Assembly (NCBI RefSeq): GCF_029227915.1
Contig: NC_079877.1
Location: 30,653,851 to 30,717,850 of the forward strand
Direction: 5' to 3'
Length of the DNA: 64,000 nucleotides
Source of the DNA: Hydractinia symbiolongicarpus
Lineage: Eukaryota; Cnidaria; Hydrozoa; Anthoathecata; Hydractiniidae
Shown here in pieces: positions 12,855 through 27,147 of this stretch. Positions within the stretch are counted from its first letter, which is position 1. Every line of letters begins with the position of its first letter. The notes under the pieces were generated by a model. That model was given only the letters and a program-made list of their open reading frames with translations, was not told where the DNA came from and did not search any database. Made by a program: the position numbers and the translations under genes.

Positions 12855-13733
12855 GTAAACAACTATTGACTCTAACACCAGATATGTGACGTCCACCTAA
12901 AAGAAATCTGATTTCGTAAATTTCATCATTCTTTTAATGTCATCTTTAAAATTTACGATGCTTAAACAGCCGAAAGCTCAAGTGATTTTTTTCAAAATTC
13001 AGAGCTCAAAATAACAACCACACAATCTGCCATTAATTGTGGATACCCTAAGAAGATCGATATCGATTAAAAGTATGGTAATTTAAGCAAATACATGTTG
13101 CGTTTTTAATAATCCTGTATCAGCTATAACTATTCTGTAGCAGGCCAGCTATCAGTTCCCACACTGACTGTTACAAGATAGGGTAAACTGGTAACGTCTG
13201 CCTTGGGTAATACTTTATTATGCTGACTTGAAGTGTATTGTACAGTAAAACAGAAATACAAGTATCGTTTCCTTACCAAAATTGATGTGGAGCGTGTGTA
13301 GTAGGTGAATGCAGTCAGAGCGCAAACAAAAGAGAGATGGATGTTCGAAATTGCTCGAGCATGATCTGTGGCGTGGTGACTAGCGCTCTTAGGTCTTGCT
13401 TACTCAAAATTAATTTTGTGTGTTTACAAGCATCTTCACAAAATTCAGCGAGTTGTCACGTGATTGAACTTACGGCTCTTCTTCTTTGGTATTATAATTC
13501 ACGCGCATTGTTAAAATTATTTAACCAAATGTGAATTTTTTAAATTACAATAAAAATAAGTATTGCTATAAAATAATAAGCAGTCAGGAGGAGTGGCATT
13601 TATTTATCTCGATAACCTGTACCGAAACAAATATTTTTTCGTTATTTTCTCGGAATTATGTTTCGTCGCAACAAAACAAAAAAAAAGGGAAACTGCGCAG
13701 GACCAGCGGCGACCTTTTAAAGGGAAGAAGAAT

Positions 13734-16700
13734 ATGGGGAAAGGTAGAGGTCGAGGACGTGGTCGTGGTAAAGGTACAAAATTTCACTTACATATATATG
13801 GCTGACGAATTATTTAACAGATTTTTGTATTGGCTAAATGTCTCAAAATTCGTAGCTAAATGTCCAGAAATTTTCCTTTAACGGTAGCAGGTATTTAGAT
13901 AGATAGCTAGATGTGCATAGTTTACATGGCTAGCCTCACAAATATCGAGGGATATACCCTGTCTATTATTTCCTGGAGGGGCCATGGCTTAGATGGAGAG
14001 TCCTAGAGTATTTAATGCTTTTTTTGAGCTACTCATACCCAATTAGAGCCTGCGCTCCGTACAACATAACACTTCTTACACAGGCCTCATACAACCTACC
14101 TTTTACCTCAATTGACAGGACTCCTGCTAGTCAACAAAGGAAGTAACTCTCTGAACTTTTTCCAAGCAGAACCTATCCTGCAAGTAACACTTCTACCAAT
14201 ACCCCATTCACTGCCCAACATATCACCTAAGTAACAGAAGTTCTCAACTATATAAAGATCAGAAAGGTCAAGATTTTTATCCTAACGATTGAGATGTATA
14301 AACGTTCAGGAAAGTAGGATAGACCATCCTGACAGCAACATTATTGGTACCCATTGCACGTAATGAACAGTCCACACTTTTAGGCGTCCTAAGTCCAGCG
14401 TAGCAGTGGAGAGTGTTACAACAAGTTTATTCTGCCTTTTCTTGAGGTTGTAAAACAAGAAGACAAAACTAGCTGCTTCTTTCCGTACTTCGCATAGCCT
14501 TTTATATTTCTTTCTCAGTTTTAAACTTTAATTTAAAAATTATTTTTGTCAAAACAATGCTTAAAAATCACACATGATCAGTTATCAACTGAAATCTTTC
14601 AATGAAACGTTTAAAAACTCCTTTACAAGGAAGAATTATTTCAATGACTGTCTTTGATTGACTTCTTTGCACGTTCAAAACCTATTTTTTCTTTTGACTC
14701 AGTTCTATGGTAGAGAGTTTTGTTTGTGCAATGGCAGGCATTTGTCTCACCAGCAAGATTACTAAAAACAAAACTACCCAACTTGTCACTTAGTGGTGAT
14801 CAGAGATAGCTATGTATACGACGGAACAAAAGTCAAGCAGTTTGAATAAACATTAATAAAACAAATTAGAACAGAAATCAGGCCCATTGTCAGACATCAT
14901 AAGTAAACCTGGATTTGACGTTATATTGGAACATAACAAATTGTGTATGTCTGTAACATAAGTCACATTCACATTCGTATTTTGTTTCCTTTTCTTGGTC
15001 CTGTTTTTGGGAGTGATTTACATACACTTGAACTTGTGTATAATAGTTATAAAATATTCTGTTGATTGTTTTAGTTCATAAGGTACAGAAGATTTATGTC
15101 TCAAAAACAACTTTAACCTTTGCCTCAAAATTCTGTGATGTACTGATTTTATAAAATGTAAAAATTTATATATTTTCTTATTAACTTAGTATAATTTTTT
15201 AAATTGACTTTTTACAAATTCGAACTTTTTATTAAGAACTACATTTCTCAATAGGAAATCTGCAACAGCAACAACAAAGACAGCAACAGCAGCAACAACC
15301 ACAACAACCACAGAAACAGCAACAGCAACATGTGTCATCTGCTACTAAAAAGGGAATTGATGAAGAGAAAGAAGCACAGTTTCAAGACATTGTGTTACAA
15401 AATAATCCTTCTCAAATTTCTGAAGAACCTAAGCCTACGGAAGAAGCCTTACCAACTGCACCTAAATCTTGTCCAATCAAACCTGAATCATCACCTATTG
15501 AACCTAAGAAAAATGTTAAGCCTGGAGCAGAAACAGTTAAAATTGATAAGGAAAATGACCCACACAAATCTAAAAGTAAGACAGTGGGTCGTGGGAGAGG
15601 ATGCAATGCATCTACAGGTAAACCTCAAAATCTCTTATTTTAATCTTTGAATCATTGTTCTCTCATTTTGCTTTCTTTGGTTTATTGTAGGATTCTCACC
15701 TGGGCAAACAATAGTAATAGGGTCCTCCATCTCACCGACATCAAATTCAAATAGAAAAGGTTTGTTTTTGTATCATGTAATTACAAGTTGATAAGGCCCA
15801 TGGAAAAATCCACTAAGCCAAAAGAACAATAGAAAAAATAGGCAGTTTTAGTTGTTTTGCTGACGTCAACAGTGCATATACAAAAAAATTATCAAAATTT
15901 GTTTATCCGCTTGAAACGCTGATGAAAAAAATGCATTGCACCATGTGCTCACCACGGATGAGAGAATAACTTTATAAGAAAATTCTAAACCCATTGCTTT
16001 TATGGTAATGATCTTAAAATGCTGATCGAACTTTTGACAAATGGTTACAGAAATATTGTGTTTTAAAAGTTTTTTCCTGACATCAACCCAAGGCTTACCT
16101 AATTTGGTCCCAGATGTCCCTAATTTGGTCCCAGATGTCCCTAATTACCTGCGCATTGAAAAATAACTGATGTCACAACTTCGTTTCCAATTTATTTAGC
16201 CTCAAATTTATATGTGCATTGGAATGGTTTCATTAGAGTAATTTTAAGCTATTAAGTAAAATTCATGTTTTCGACGTTGTGACGTTTAATTCACCAATTA
16301 ACATTTAAGACGAACGCAGTCTTCATTATTGCTATATACATAATTATTATTTGGGAAGTGGATATTAGTGTATTAAAAATTCCACCCTAATTTTTCCTGG
16401 GCTTCTATATTTCAAAATATATCGTTTTTTAAAGGCATTTTATTTTGTTATAGATTTTCCAATTCCAAAGAGACCAGATTTTGGAACAGCAGGTCGTAAA
16501 ATTATGTTAACAGCAAATTTTTTTGCCATTAAATTTCCTGACACCGACATCCATCATTATGATGTGACAATTACGGAAGGAAGTTCTGTTGACAAAACTC
16601 CAAAAGAAATGAATCGTCGTTTAATTGAACAAATGGCTTATTCAAATCGGAAACTATTTGGTGTAAGACCAGTGTTTGATGGAAAGAAGAATTTGTATTC

Positions 16701-19700
16701 AAAAAACCCTTTACCATTTCAGGGTCAAGTGAGTTTAATATTAGTAGAATCTTATTTTTTTTTATTATTATTATATCAATTTTTTTTATCTTAAAGTAAT
16801 CTTTTTGAAATCAAATTTATGATGGGAAGAAAAATATGTATTATGCCTGTTTTTATTGACAAATATTTAGAAAGATTTTATTGTCGAAGAAACTGAGAAC
16901 GAGAGAACGCGAACATTTAAGGTAAAGCAGATTTATTATGACATTTTGTATAAAATAAAAATAGAAAATCAGTCAGAAAATAGACATTACTAAATATTCA
17001 TGTCTTTAAATTAAAATTTAAAAATGTGTAAAAGAAGATCAATTGTAAATAGTATATCTTATTCATTCACCTTATTTTTCCTTATATGTTTCCTACCAGT
17101 GACATCAAAATTTTTTGGGGCAGAAATAACTGTACATATGGCATTATTTTTGTATTACTATTACACTTTAACATAATTTAGATATCATTAAAATGGGCTG
17201 GTCAGGTCAACTTACTGTCGTTGAAAAAGGCTGTTGATGCTAAAGGTGAAGTAACTCAAGATGCGATTCAAGCACTGGATTTGGTTCTTCGACATGCTGC
17301 AACATTAAGGTTTATGTTGTTATATTTTTTCTTCCATAAGTATGCCTATCAATAAGACAAAAGCACGCATTGATAAATTCGTTTGCACAAGCAATCTAAA
17401 AATATAAAAGTTACGAAGAAAAATTCAAGTGAAGTAACAAATTTCCTCTGCTGTGTACAGCGGCACTAGAGAAATACACTGCCTAAAGCTTATGAAAATT
17501 TCTGCAACAAATCATGTTGGTAGATAGAATTAAAAAAACATAACCTTTTTATGTGTTGTTTATTTGTAGGTACATACCTATCGGATCAAAATTTTTTACA
17601 GACACTGGTGCTGTAAATATTGGGCTTGGTCGAGAAGTATGGCATGGATACCATCAAAGTGTTCGACCATCGAGATGGAAATTATTGATTAATATGGATA
17701 CTTCAGCTACAACCTTCTATCGCGAGGTTCAAGTTATTGAGTTCTTGTATGATATTACAGAATATGATTGTACTCAAAGCATGCAAGATCTAAGAGATGC
17801 AGATAGAAAGAAGTTCAGTAAAGAAATTAAGGGTTAGTTATCTTTTACACTTAATACAATTAACCTTTATTTACTCCATAAAAATAAGAAATAAACTTTT
17901 TTAGTAGCACTAGATTGTGCATTGCCGTAATATTACAATTTCCTCTACATGATTTTGGAGAAAGCGTAACTTTGCCATAAATTGCAGTTATTGTTGTTTG
18001 TTACATACAAAAGTTAAACTGAAAAAATGACACTTCAATCTTCATATATTATACTAGTGGATAAAGCCTGTGGAAAAAAAGCGTCAAAAGAAATTTGATG
18101 ACGTCAGCAACCCATCTGAAAAAAAAAATTAGAACCTTGTTTTTACGTTGCCTCTATTGTGCGGAGTTTAAAGCGCTGATCAAGAATATGTATGTTATCA
18201 CGTGCTTTTGATGAATGGTTAATGAGATATAAGGGTTTAAAAATTTTGCTGACGTCAGCAGTCCCTAATAAAAGTACAAAAAATGTTTCTTTTGAAATTT
18301 GTATACCTGTTGCCTTCATCTTATAGATCTTGAAACGCTGATCAAGAAAATGTATAGCATCATGTACTTTTGACAAACGATTACGGAAATATTGTAGTTT
18401 AAAGTTTTTTTGATGACGTGATAAACCTGTGCATTCCGGAACGGATTTGGGGACCTAGGTTTGAAAAATTTACCCAAATTGGTCCCAGGTGGTCCCTAGT
18501 TACACACGTGGTGAAAAAACATTGACATCACCACCTTGTTTTCAAGTTATTTGGCCTCAAAGTTTTAATTGCACTGTAATGGCTTCATCAATTTATTATG
18601 GGATATTGTTGTTAAAGTAGTGTTATTTACGTCGTGCCATAACGTCAGAAAAATTAACATATTAGACATGCATTTTTCGGCAACATCAAAGGAAAATGAA
18701 CACATCCACTTTGCCTGTTACAGAGACACAGAACTGGCGTATTATTATATAGACAAGTCGATAAGGCCCGTGGAGAAATCCACTTAGGCCGAGGGACAAT
18801 GGTAAAATAGGTTGTTTTGGATTTTTTGATGACGTCAGCAGTGCAGATACAAAAAATAATATTTGGAGAAGTTTAGTTTTCGTTGACTGTAATGTGTAGA
18901 GTTTGAAACGCTGATCAAAATAATGTATAGGATCATATATTTTTCAAGGAACACCCAAGGAGAAATAAGGGTTTAAAAAGTTTGCTGACGACAGCATTGG
19001 CTCGTCAAAACTCAAATTTTTTTTTAAGAAATTTGTACACCTGTTGCCTTCATCATATAGATCTTAAAACGCCGATTAAGAAAATGTATAGGATCATGTA
19101 TCTTTGACAAACGGTTGCAAAGATATTGGGATTTAAAGGTTTTTGATGACGTCATCAACCCGTCTATTCCGAAACGGATTCGGGGAAGCAGGTTTAAAAA
19201 CTTACCCAAATTGGTCCCAGGTGGTCCCTAGTTACCCACGCGGTGAAAAATCATTGACGTCACCACCTTGTTTCCAAGTTATTTGGCCTCAAAGTTTTAA
19301 GTGCACTGTAATGGCCTCCTTAACTTAATATAGGATATTGACGTTAAAGTAGTGTTATTGACGTCGCGCCGTAACGTCAGAAAATTTAACATATTAGACA
19401 TGCATTTTTCGGTTACTTCAAAGGAAATTTCGGTAACATCAAAGGAAAATGAACACATCAACTTTGCCTGTCACAGAGACACGGAACTGGCGTATTATTA
19501 TATAGATGTGATACATTGCACCGTAGAAAACCAGATAACTATTGATACTAAAACCATAAAATAATTAAGAAACCTAGACTAGCCCTTTGTTTAATATTTT
19601 TATTAAAAAATATATAAATTGAAGGGGATTAAATGCAGCTACAAAATGAAACTAACTTTGTTTTAATTGCAGGGTTGAAGATTGAAATTACATACATGGG

Positions 19701-22700
19701 TAAACAGAAACGAAAGTATCGGGTTAATAGTTTGACTAGGTTTTCAGCTAGTAAGCAAACCTTCCCATGTGAAAAAAATGGAAAGCAAGTCCAGGTTTCT
19801 GTTAAAGACTATTTCCAGACTGAAAAAGCTGTTACTTTGAAGTAAGAACATGTTTTTGTTGTTAATTACATTGTGTGGTTTCACAAAAAAAGGTGTTGCA
19901 GTAGGTGTTTCTTTATTGTCATCAATTTTATAACCTTTTCTTGGTAGCATAATTAATTGTTTTATTTAAAATTAACTTATATTCCCTTTAATGGACCTTT
20001 TGTTTTGTGATTTTTAAACTCTGACTTCTGTTTTTTTTTAGATATCCTTCACTTCCCTGCCTCCATGTTGGTGATCCAAAGAAAAATATCTACATCCCAA
20101 TGGAATGTTGCAAAATTGTGAAGGGACAACAATGTAAAAAGAAGCTCAATGAAGATTTAGTAGCAAAGATGATTAAAATCACTGCAAAGAGACCTCATGA
20201 AAGAAAGAATACAATAATGCAAAAGGTTCATATAACGTTGTTGAGTTATAAAGAACAAATCCTCTTATAAGCATCCTCTTTTTAAAGGCTTCTTTTTATA
20301 ACTGCCTTGCTCCAATAAGAATCCTGAGTTAAAAAAATTAAGTGTCTTCCTTTTTTATTCACATCCCTTGCAGATTTTGACAAGCATGTCTTTTGCATAG
20401 TGGGAAATGCAGATGCAACTATCAAACTTTGTCAAGTGTAGGGAATTTATACTGTACAAAGGATGAAAAAAATATTATCTTAATGTATGATTTTCTTGAA
20501 GCCCTTTTGGTAGATAAATTATTCGCATAAAGTTACTAAAATATGGTCACACTTAAGTTGCGTTTAAATACACTATGAGTTATTCAATATATTATTCCTC
20601 TCTGTTGAGTTTGTTATGTCCAAGCTTCAGTCATCACCCATTCTATTTAAAAGTGAAACTTTACTGCATGATAATTATGTACAAGTTTAATTTTCACACT
20701 TAATAGAGGATTTTCTGGGGCATAAATGTATAGAAGTGATTCACAAAATTAACAACTGTCCTTCCTAGGTCAATGATGCTAACTTTCAGAATGATCCTTA
20801 TTTGAAAGGGTTTGGCATATCTGTTAATCCGGAAATGGAAAAGGTTGAAGCAAGAGTACTACCAACACCTGGCATTGTTTACGACAATGTAAGTAAAAGC
20901 ATCAACACCTTGCTTGGACCATGTTGCGAGAGGTGTGCGATATAAAAACTTTTGTCTTTTGTCGTCTTTTGGTAAATAAAACTAAAAAAAATAAATATAA
21001 TCATTGGCAAAAACGGAATATTATTTTAAGTACTGATATTCATGACCCATTGTCAGCGTTGTTTGCTTTTTAATGTCAAATATCGTTATCAGCAGCCCTT
21101 CAACTTTTTATAATATAATTTGCTTTAAATATTATGTCTTATATGAAATGGGCTGCTTGCTTAATATTTGTCAGAAAACTATAGAAATTTATTTTCTATA
21201 AGTTCTTTATGCTGGATAAATCACACATTTTACAAATGCACCCCAAATTAATATAATATATAATGATGTGATGATAATAACTCATATTCTAGCGGGAGTT
21301 AAAAATTGGATTTTTAGTAGCTACGGCATCTTCTTATATTTTCAGAATAAAAAGATGGTGCCATCTGGAGGTATGTATGTTTTTTAAGAAATAAAATGTC
21401 TAAGTTTCAAATTTTTTGTTGTATTTAGTCATTGTAAACCTTAGCACAAGTAATTGCAACTTTTTGATGCTAGGAATGCTAATTGTTTGACAACATTTAA
21501 CATTTTTTAAACATTATAGGAGCATGGAATATGAAAGGTATTAGATTGTATCGTGGAGCTAAAATAAATTGTTGGGGTCTTGTAGTTTACAGTTTCGGAA
21601 GACCTATGCAAGAAAATGCTATATTAAAGTTTCAAGATGAGTTAATACGAACAGCGTAAGTATAATAAAAATCAGATAAAAACTTTCATGACTTTTAATT
21701 TTGCACTTTAATCTTAAGGAATCATAAATAAAACAAGATAAGTATAATTGTAAAGATATAATGTTATTTTAAAGTCAATGTTCTTTTAAAGTGAACAAGA
21801 CGTATGATATACGTAAACAACCTCGCGAATAAAGTTTACAAAAAGCTGTCAATCAGATTGTGATTTCTGTTACGAAGTTAGACACGACATATTATGCTAT
21901 TCAGATAGGCTATAATATTTGTTACGCACTATGCAGTTATTTTTTCAAAATTGATATGTGATATCTTTTTGAACGGAAAACACTTCGAAGGTGAATCCCA
22001 GAAGAACAATGCAGAAAGCTGATGGTTGATAAGTCTTCGTTTCTCTCTTACTTAATGTCGTGGAAATTTTGCAAACTACTTTCCAGGCATTTGGGAGACC
22101 TTAAGTCTGCCTACATTCACTTTTGTAAACTTTGGTAGAGACACTTTTACTTTACCAGTTAGTTAAAAAATGATTTTGAACACTTATCTTATATAACAGC
22201 AAAAAAAAAAATAAAAATAATTACCAAGATGAGATTCGAACACACGACTACTCCTGTTTCGGTGCTCAGAGAGGCAAAAATTTCCATTCTTGTGGGACAC
22301 ATTTGCGTTTTAATACAAGCTCACAAGCTTGTAACTAACAGAGTATTTTTATTTCTTTGTTAATGTTTGTTTTTTTATTTTATTCTTTCAGACTTTAAAT
22401 TTTTTCTCTCACGAGCAAAAAAATGCTGTATGTAAACCAAAATATAAATATAAGCCTTATGTAAACCAAAAATAACTAAGGAACTGACTTTCAGACAGAA
22501 AATTCTGGACACCCATTCACCATCATGTATTACATAATAATTATAAAAAATTTGTAGTTCATCTATGGGTTTGACTATTGGGAAGCCATCATATCAACGA
22601 ATGGCAGATACTCGAGATTTGCCTGAAGTTATTGTGACAGAAGCTTTTCAAAAAGACAACAATATGGAGTTACTAGTGGTTATTCTACCTGGAAAAACAC

Positions 22701-25700
22701 CTTTTTATGGTAAAGAATTCATTTTATAATGATTGGAATATGTTAAACAAACAATTATTTGAATGGTGGTATTAAAACTAGCTTTTGGGCATGGTGATTT
22801 TTTTCACAATTATTTAATTAAAATTACTTCGTCATATTGTTATTGGAAGACATTTGCTTATGAAATGATGTAATACAATGTTTTAATCAAGTTATGATGT
22901 TTAGCTGAGAAGGTTATATCCTCTAAGGGTGTATACCTCTGTTACATTTTATGGTGTCAGCCAGCTAGTATAGTAGATAAAATGCTTTCTGCAGATTGAT
23001 GTAGTTGTAAAATGTATCATGTAGCAATTCTAGGTTCAGAAAAAAGCCCATCACTAAATGTACTCATGAAATTTTTTTATGAATCTTCCTTCCATGATAG
23101 GTGATTTGAAAAGAATTTGTGAAACAGAAAATGGTCATACCAGTATAAAAGTTGATAGCATTAAAAAACGCTTAGAAGAAAAAGGCTTATGTACACAGTG
23201 CATTCAAGTGAAAAATGCATTAAAATGCAATCCAATGACATTGGCACAGTTGTGTTTAAAAATAAATGCTAAGATGGGTGGAGTAAATAATGCGATTGAT
23301 GTTCAAAACAAACTGACGAGGTATGAAAAATATAAATTTAAATATATATCATACAGCTGACTGCAGTTTGATTTTTTGTATTTATTAAGTATTACTTAAA
23401 TTTTGGATTTTCCAGGCCTGTCAAAGTTTTTTGTGAACCAGTTATATTTCTTGGTGCTGATGTTACCCATCCTGCAGCTGGAGATAAAGAAAGTCCATCA
23501 ATTGCTGCTGTAAGCTATTTTAAAGTTCTGTACTAAATCTTGCTGCTTTTAAGCATAGGTTTAAGTTGATTTTGTCAACAGGATGTGTTTTCTACCAACA
23601 CTATTACACTTATATAGCTCTAGAGCTAAGATTTTTTTGTCATTTTTTTGTGATATAGTGTCCTACTCATTGTTGTCTCTCTTGAAATTTATGGCGGACA
23701 CCATCAATAGCAAACCCTCATTTCTTTACAAATCCATCTATGTAACCTGTCTCCATTATTTGATTAGTTTTTCAAGTTCTACATGATAAAAAGAACATGT
23801 TTAAATTTTTTTTTTAAGCATAAAGTCATCAAAACTACAAAACCTCATTATTATTTCCTTTGATTACCTACATAAATGGATTCTTCCACAAGGCTTATTA
23901 GCTAATATTTGTGATGATGAATAAATTCTAGCAATGAAGGATGAAGCCACATTAATTTTTTTCTATATTTCTACTTATATTTATACTCTAGGTTGTTGGA
24001 AGTGTGGATTTATTTCCAATAAGATATGCTGTCTCTGTTCGCATACAAAAGCATCGCGTAGTAAGTTCTTGTTTTTAAAGCTTAAAGTAGTTATTTTTAT
24101 TTATGGATTGTGTATATTGCAATATTCTATTTCTAGGAAGTTATCGAAGATTTAGAGAACATAACAAAAGAGTTATTGGTGCAATTTTATCGAGCTTGTA
24201 AGGCAAAACCTGCAAAAATTATAATGTTCAGAGATGGAGTATCGGAAGGACAGTTTCAACAGGTACAAATTCTAAAATGCAATGCTACTTTAAACTTTAA
24301 AAGGAAATTGTGGTGCTTTAGTTGTATTAAATGATATCACCGGATGTATTACATCAGATTTAAAGTTTTGAAACCTTTTGAAAATTTTACAAGTTGATCT
24401 TTTTTGATTTCAGACATTTCCTTGTTAAGGTAAATAAGTTGAAATCACGCCACAAAAATTCCCCATATTGTACACAATTGCTAAACAAATAAGGGGGCGA
24501 ATAAATAGTGGAAAATTAAAACATTTACTCTGCAAAAAATTGTTCAAATAACAAAAAAATCCCAATATATTTTAAAACATTTACAAATCTAACTTACATT
24601 GGCACTACTTTAGAATTTCAGATTAAATAGTCATCAAATAAATATTGTTCTAATCTTAACACTTTTAGCTCGTTTTGAATTATTTTGGAATAACAATTCG
24701 CTCCGTATGTTTTTACCAAACATTTTTTGGGTCTTTTTCTCTAAGGAACTTTAGCTACTTAGGCAAAAATCTTTGGACTAAATGCATAAATTCAATTGTT
24801 TATAAAAAGTTCATAACATGTATATTTGTAATTTTTAACAGGTCATGTTGAATGTTTATTGCTTGCACTTTTAGGTGTTGATGTACGAGATGACAGCAAT
24901 ACAAAAAGCTTGTATTTCTCTCGAAAAGGGGTACAAACCTGCAATCACTTTTATCATTGTTCAAAAAAGACACCATGCTCGGTTTTTTGTTGAAAATCCT
25001 AAAGATGCCGTAAGTAATTTACCATGACTACGTTAAGGAATTTGTGCGATAAGAAATTTTTGCGGAAATTAACCTTAAGAAATTTTTCAATAGTTCCCAA
25101 ATTTCTTCCGCAAAATAAATTAAAATTCCCATTTGTGAATGTAAATTCTACAAAAATTTTTCTAAAGTAATTATTTTAATTAAACTAAAATAGCTTTCTG
25201 ACCTATTTTTTAAAACTCGAAAAGTTAAAGACTGAATATATATATTAAAAAAATTCAAAAATGTCCACATTTTCTATGTGCCTTTCAGTTTCAACTCGTG
25301 AAATTCACAATTTTTGGACACCACTTTAATTTGTGCATCATGTTAATTTACAGTTTTTTTAGTTTTTTAGGTGTCTGTTATCGAAACTGGGAATATAGGG
25401 TTTAAATTAGCAAACCAATATGTCAGCATTGTTTTTTAAGAGGAAAATTGTTTAATTTGTAAATTTGCTATTTTTCTTCTTTTCTTTTTTTTACCCGAGT
25501 GCTTCTATTATAAACTGGAACAGTCTTACAATTATATTTTATTTGCAAAGTAAACTCCTGTTTAAGTACGAATTAAAAAAGAAATCTAGAAACCACTGTT
25601 GAAATAGCGTAAAGTTTTTACTTGTACTACCCTCTCTATGTTTTACAACACAGAAAGCAAAAGTGAAAGGGAAAGCTATACTTTGTATTTAGGATCGTAG

Positions 25701-27147
25701 TGGCAACTGCCCTCCTGGTACCACAATCGACAAGAATGTTTGTCATCCATCTGAATTTGATTACTATCAGTATAGTCATTCTGGAATACAGGTGCGTTTA
25801 TAATACCAGGGTGTTTCTTCAGATGCTTAGATTCATCCAAAAATTGTAGAAATTCTATTAAATTTTTGTATTTATTTGAGTCTTTGTGAATTCCTATTAA
25901 GATGAGTCTATAGAGGAGTACTAAATTATTATAAGCGACTAAGTTATGAATTAATGCAACCTATGGCTTTGTAGTAACATTAAGGAAAGTAGAAGTTATT
26001 TTGTCTCCATCTGTTTTTGATGTAATGAAATCTTCTTTCTTTGTTCTTGTTTGCATGCAGGGTACAAGTCGTCCAACTCACTATCACGTTCTTTGGGATG
26101 ATAATGACTTTACTGCTGATGAACTACAAGCATTGTCATTCATGTTGTGTCATTTGTATGTTAGATGTACTAGAAGTGTTTCTATTCCTGCTCCAGCTTA
26201 TTACGCACATCATGTGGCTTTTCGAGCTAGATATCACTTGCAAAGGGAGCTCGGAAGGTTTGATATCAATTTGCTTTATATTTTACATTTACTAAAATTT
26301 GAAAATGCACCCTTGACACGTCCAAAATTACTGGTTATTACTGAAAGAAAGGTGGCATTACAAATTTTGCAGCATAAATAGACTTTTTTCCATATACTGC
26401 ATTTTCCGTTATAGCGTAAAAAGCTCTCAAGTATTTTTGTTGTATAGGCAATTGGATAAAATCTCAAATTTTATTAAAGTTGGCATGCACTAACAGAAAG
26501 TCTTGTAAAATGGAAACAAGCCTTAAGTTTTTAAATGCGAATATTTTGAGAACAAAAGAGCGTTTTAAAGGATTTAAGTAAGATTTAAGTGAGCGGATGT
26601 CATTCCAGTTACAATAAACAACGCCTGTGTCACAAAAATGTTTCTTAAACTGAATGTTTTTTGTTAAACAGGAAAGTTCCATTATTCTATCTGGCTGTTT
26701 TTAGTATTGTATTTCCATTCCGCAATATCAAAATGATTCAGGAACTAATAGCTGTTGACAAGTAGGTCAACCCCACTTGGTATGATAACTGTGCATCAAC
26801 AAGGATCTGGTTTTAATAGAGCCACAAAAGAATTGCTTGTTAAATATTAAATACAGTGCATAAATGCCTTTACATGAATGTGTGTTTAAAACTTCGCTGT
26901 CACATGAAATGAATTTTTTGTTTCATGTTTTAAAAATTGACTAGCAGGTAGCTTTTCGTCCTATTGAAGTAAAGGAATTTGTGATTGTACTTAAATTATA
27001 ATATAAATCCATGCAACTGTATTTTATTATAGTGCTTCATCTGACAGCAGTGATTCTGGAGACGTAGTAGATAAAACGAAACTTTTGAACATCAAGGAAA
27101 TTGTCAAGCCGCATCGTAGATTATTAAGCATGATGTACTTTGTGTAG
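13734..27147 (+). CDS. Argonaute (AGO-clade), complete, catalytic tetrad intact
   Basis: Exons: 13734-13773, 15255-15617, 15691-15759, 16454-16728, 16871-16921, 17182-17309, 17570-17832, 19673-19841, 20042-20225, 20769-20888, 21346-21370, 21520-21655, 22558-22709, 23101-23320, 23416-23509, 23992-24060, 24137-24262, 24875-25009, 25693-25791, 26061-26257, 27033-27147. All join in phase to about 1009 residues. The N-terminus is an RG repeat, then a polyglutamine stretch, then a disordered Pro/Lys-rich segment. N, L1, PAZ, L2, MID and PIWI follow in standard order. The DEDH slicer residues are present: Asp in GADVTHP (23459-23461), Glu in KELL (24170-24172), Asp in FRDGV (24233-24235), His in YYAHH (26208-26210), at about residues 747, 798, 819 and 956. 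The protein ends in MMYFV, near the usual YFA. It should bind small RNAs and cleave matched targets. The first in-frame ATG was taken as the start. Confidence 0.93.
13970..14300 (-). mobile_element. LINE reverse-transcriptase C-terminal fragment joined to a SINE-like 3' body (intron 1 of AGO)
   Basis: Read on the minus strand, roughly 14300-14060 encodes a degenerate non-LTR retrotransposon segment with the recognisable pieces [18 protein letters not shown] and a VMLYGAQA-like motif, interrupted by stops. From about 14060 to 13970 the sequence matches the 3' body of the SINE at 48.0 kb (CATCTAAGCCATGG and ACTCTAGGACTCTCC blocks). This is an inactive fragment in an intron, opposite to AGO transcription. 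Confidence 0.65.
15255..15350 (+). repeat. CAG/CAA polyglutamine-coding tract in AGO
   Basis: The 5' end of the second AGO coding exon is a run of CAA and CAG codons broken by a few Arg, Pro and Lys codons, giving about 20 Gln. Mixed codons make it less slippage-prone than pure CAG. Gln- and Arg/Gly-rich N-termini are common in animal and plant Argonautes and are usually disordered. Confidence 0.85.
15790..16330 (+). repeat. Dispersed ~700-bp repeat family, copy A (intron of AGO)
   Basis: The copy starts with a GATAAGGCCCnTGGAnAAATCCACT block and continues with GCTGACGTCA, GAAACGCTGAT, a duplicated TTGGTCCCAGATGTCCCTAA and TTATTTnGCCTCAAA. It matches the order of the two copies in the later AGO intron (18059-18752 and 18757-19505). 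No open frame. Confidence 0.75.
18059..19505 (+). repeat. Two tandem copies of the ~700-bp repeat family (copies B and C)
   Basis: Copy B, about 18059-18752, and copy C, about 18757-19505, run head to tail inside the 1.8-kb AGO intron. Both open with GATAAnGCCnGTGGA and close with GAACTGGCGTATTATTATATAG. Each contains several GACGTCA or TGACGTCA motifs. Copy C has a small internal duplication around TTTCGGTTACTTCAAAGG. A short related fragment (GCCCGTGGAAAAATCCACGG) occurs at 11417-11436. The superfamily is not clear because neither tRNA boxes nor clear TIRs are seen. Confidence 0.8.
22225..22300 (-). repeat. Possible tRNA-derived SINE head in an AGO intron
   Basis: On the minus strand the segment contains GTTCGAATCTC, a good RNA polymerase III B-box, preceded by a region that could be tRNA-like. 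The A-box is not clear and no tail was defined, so this is a tentative call. Confidence 0.35.
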
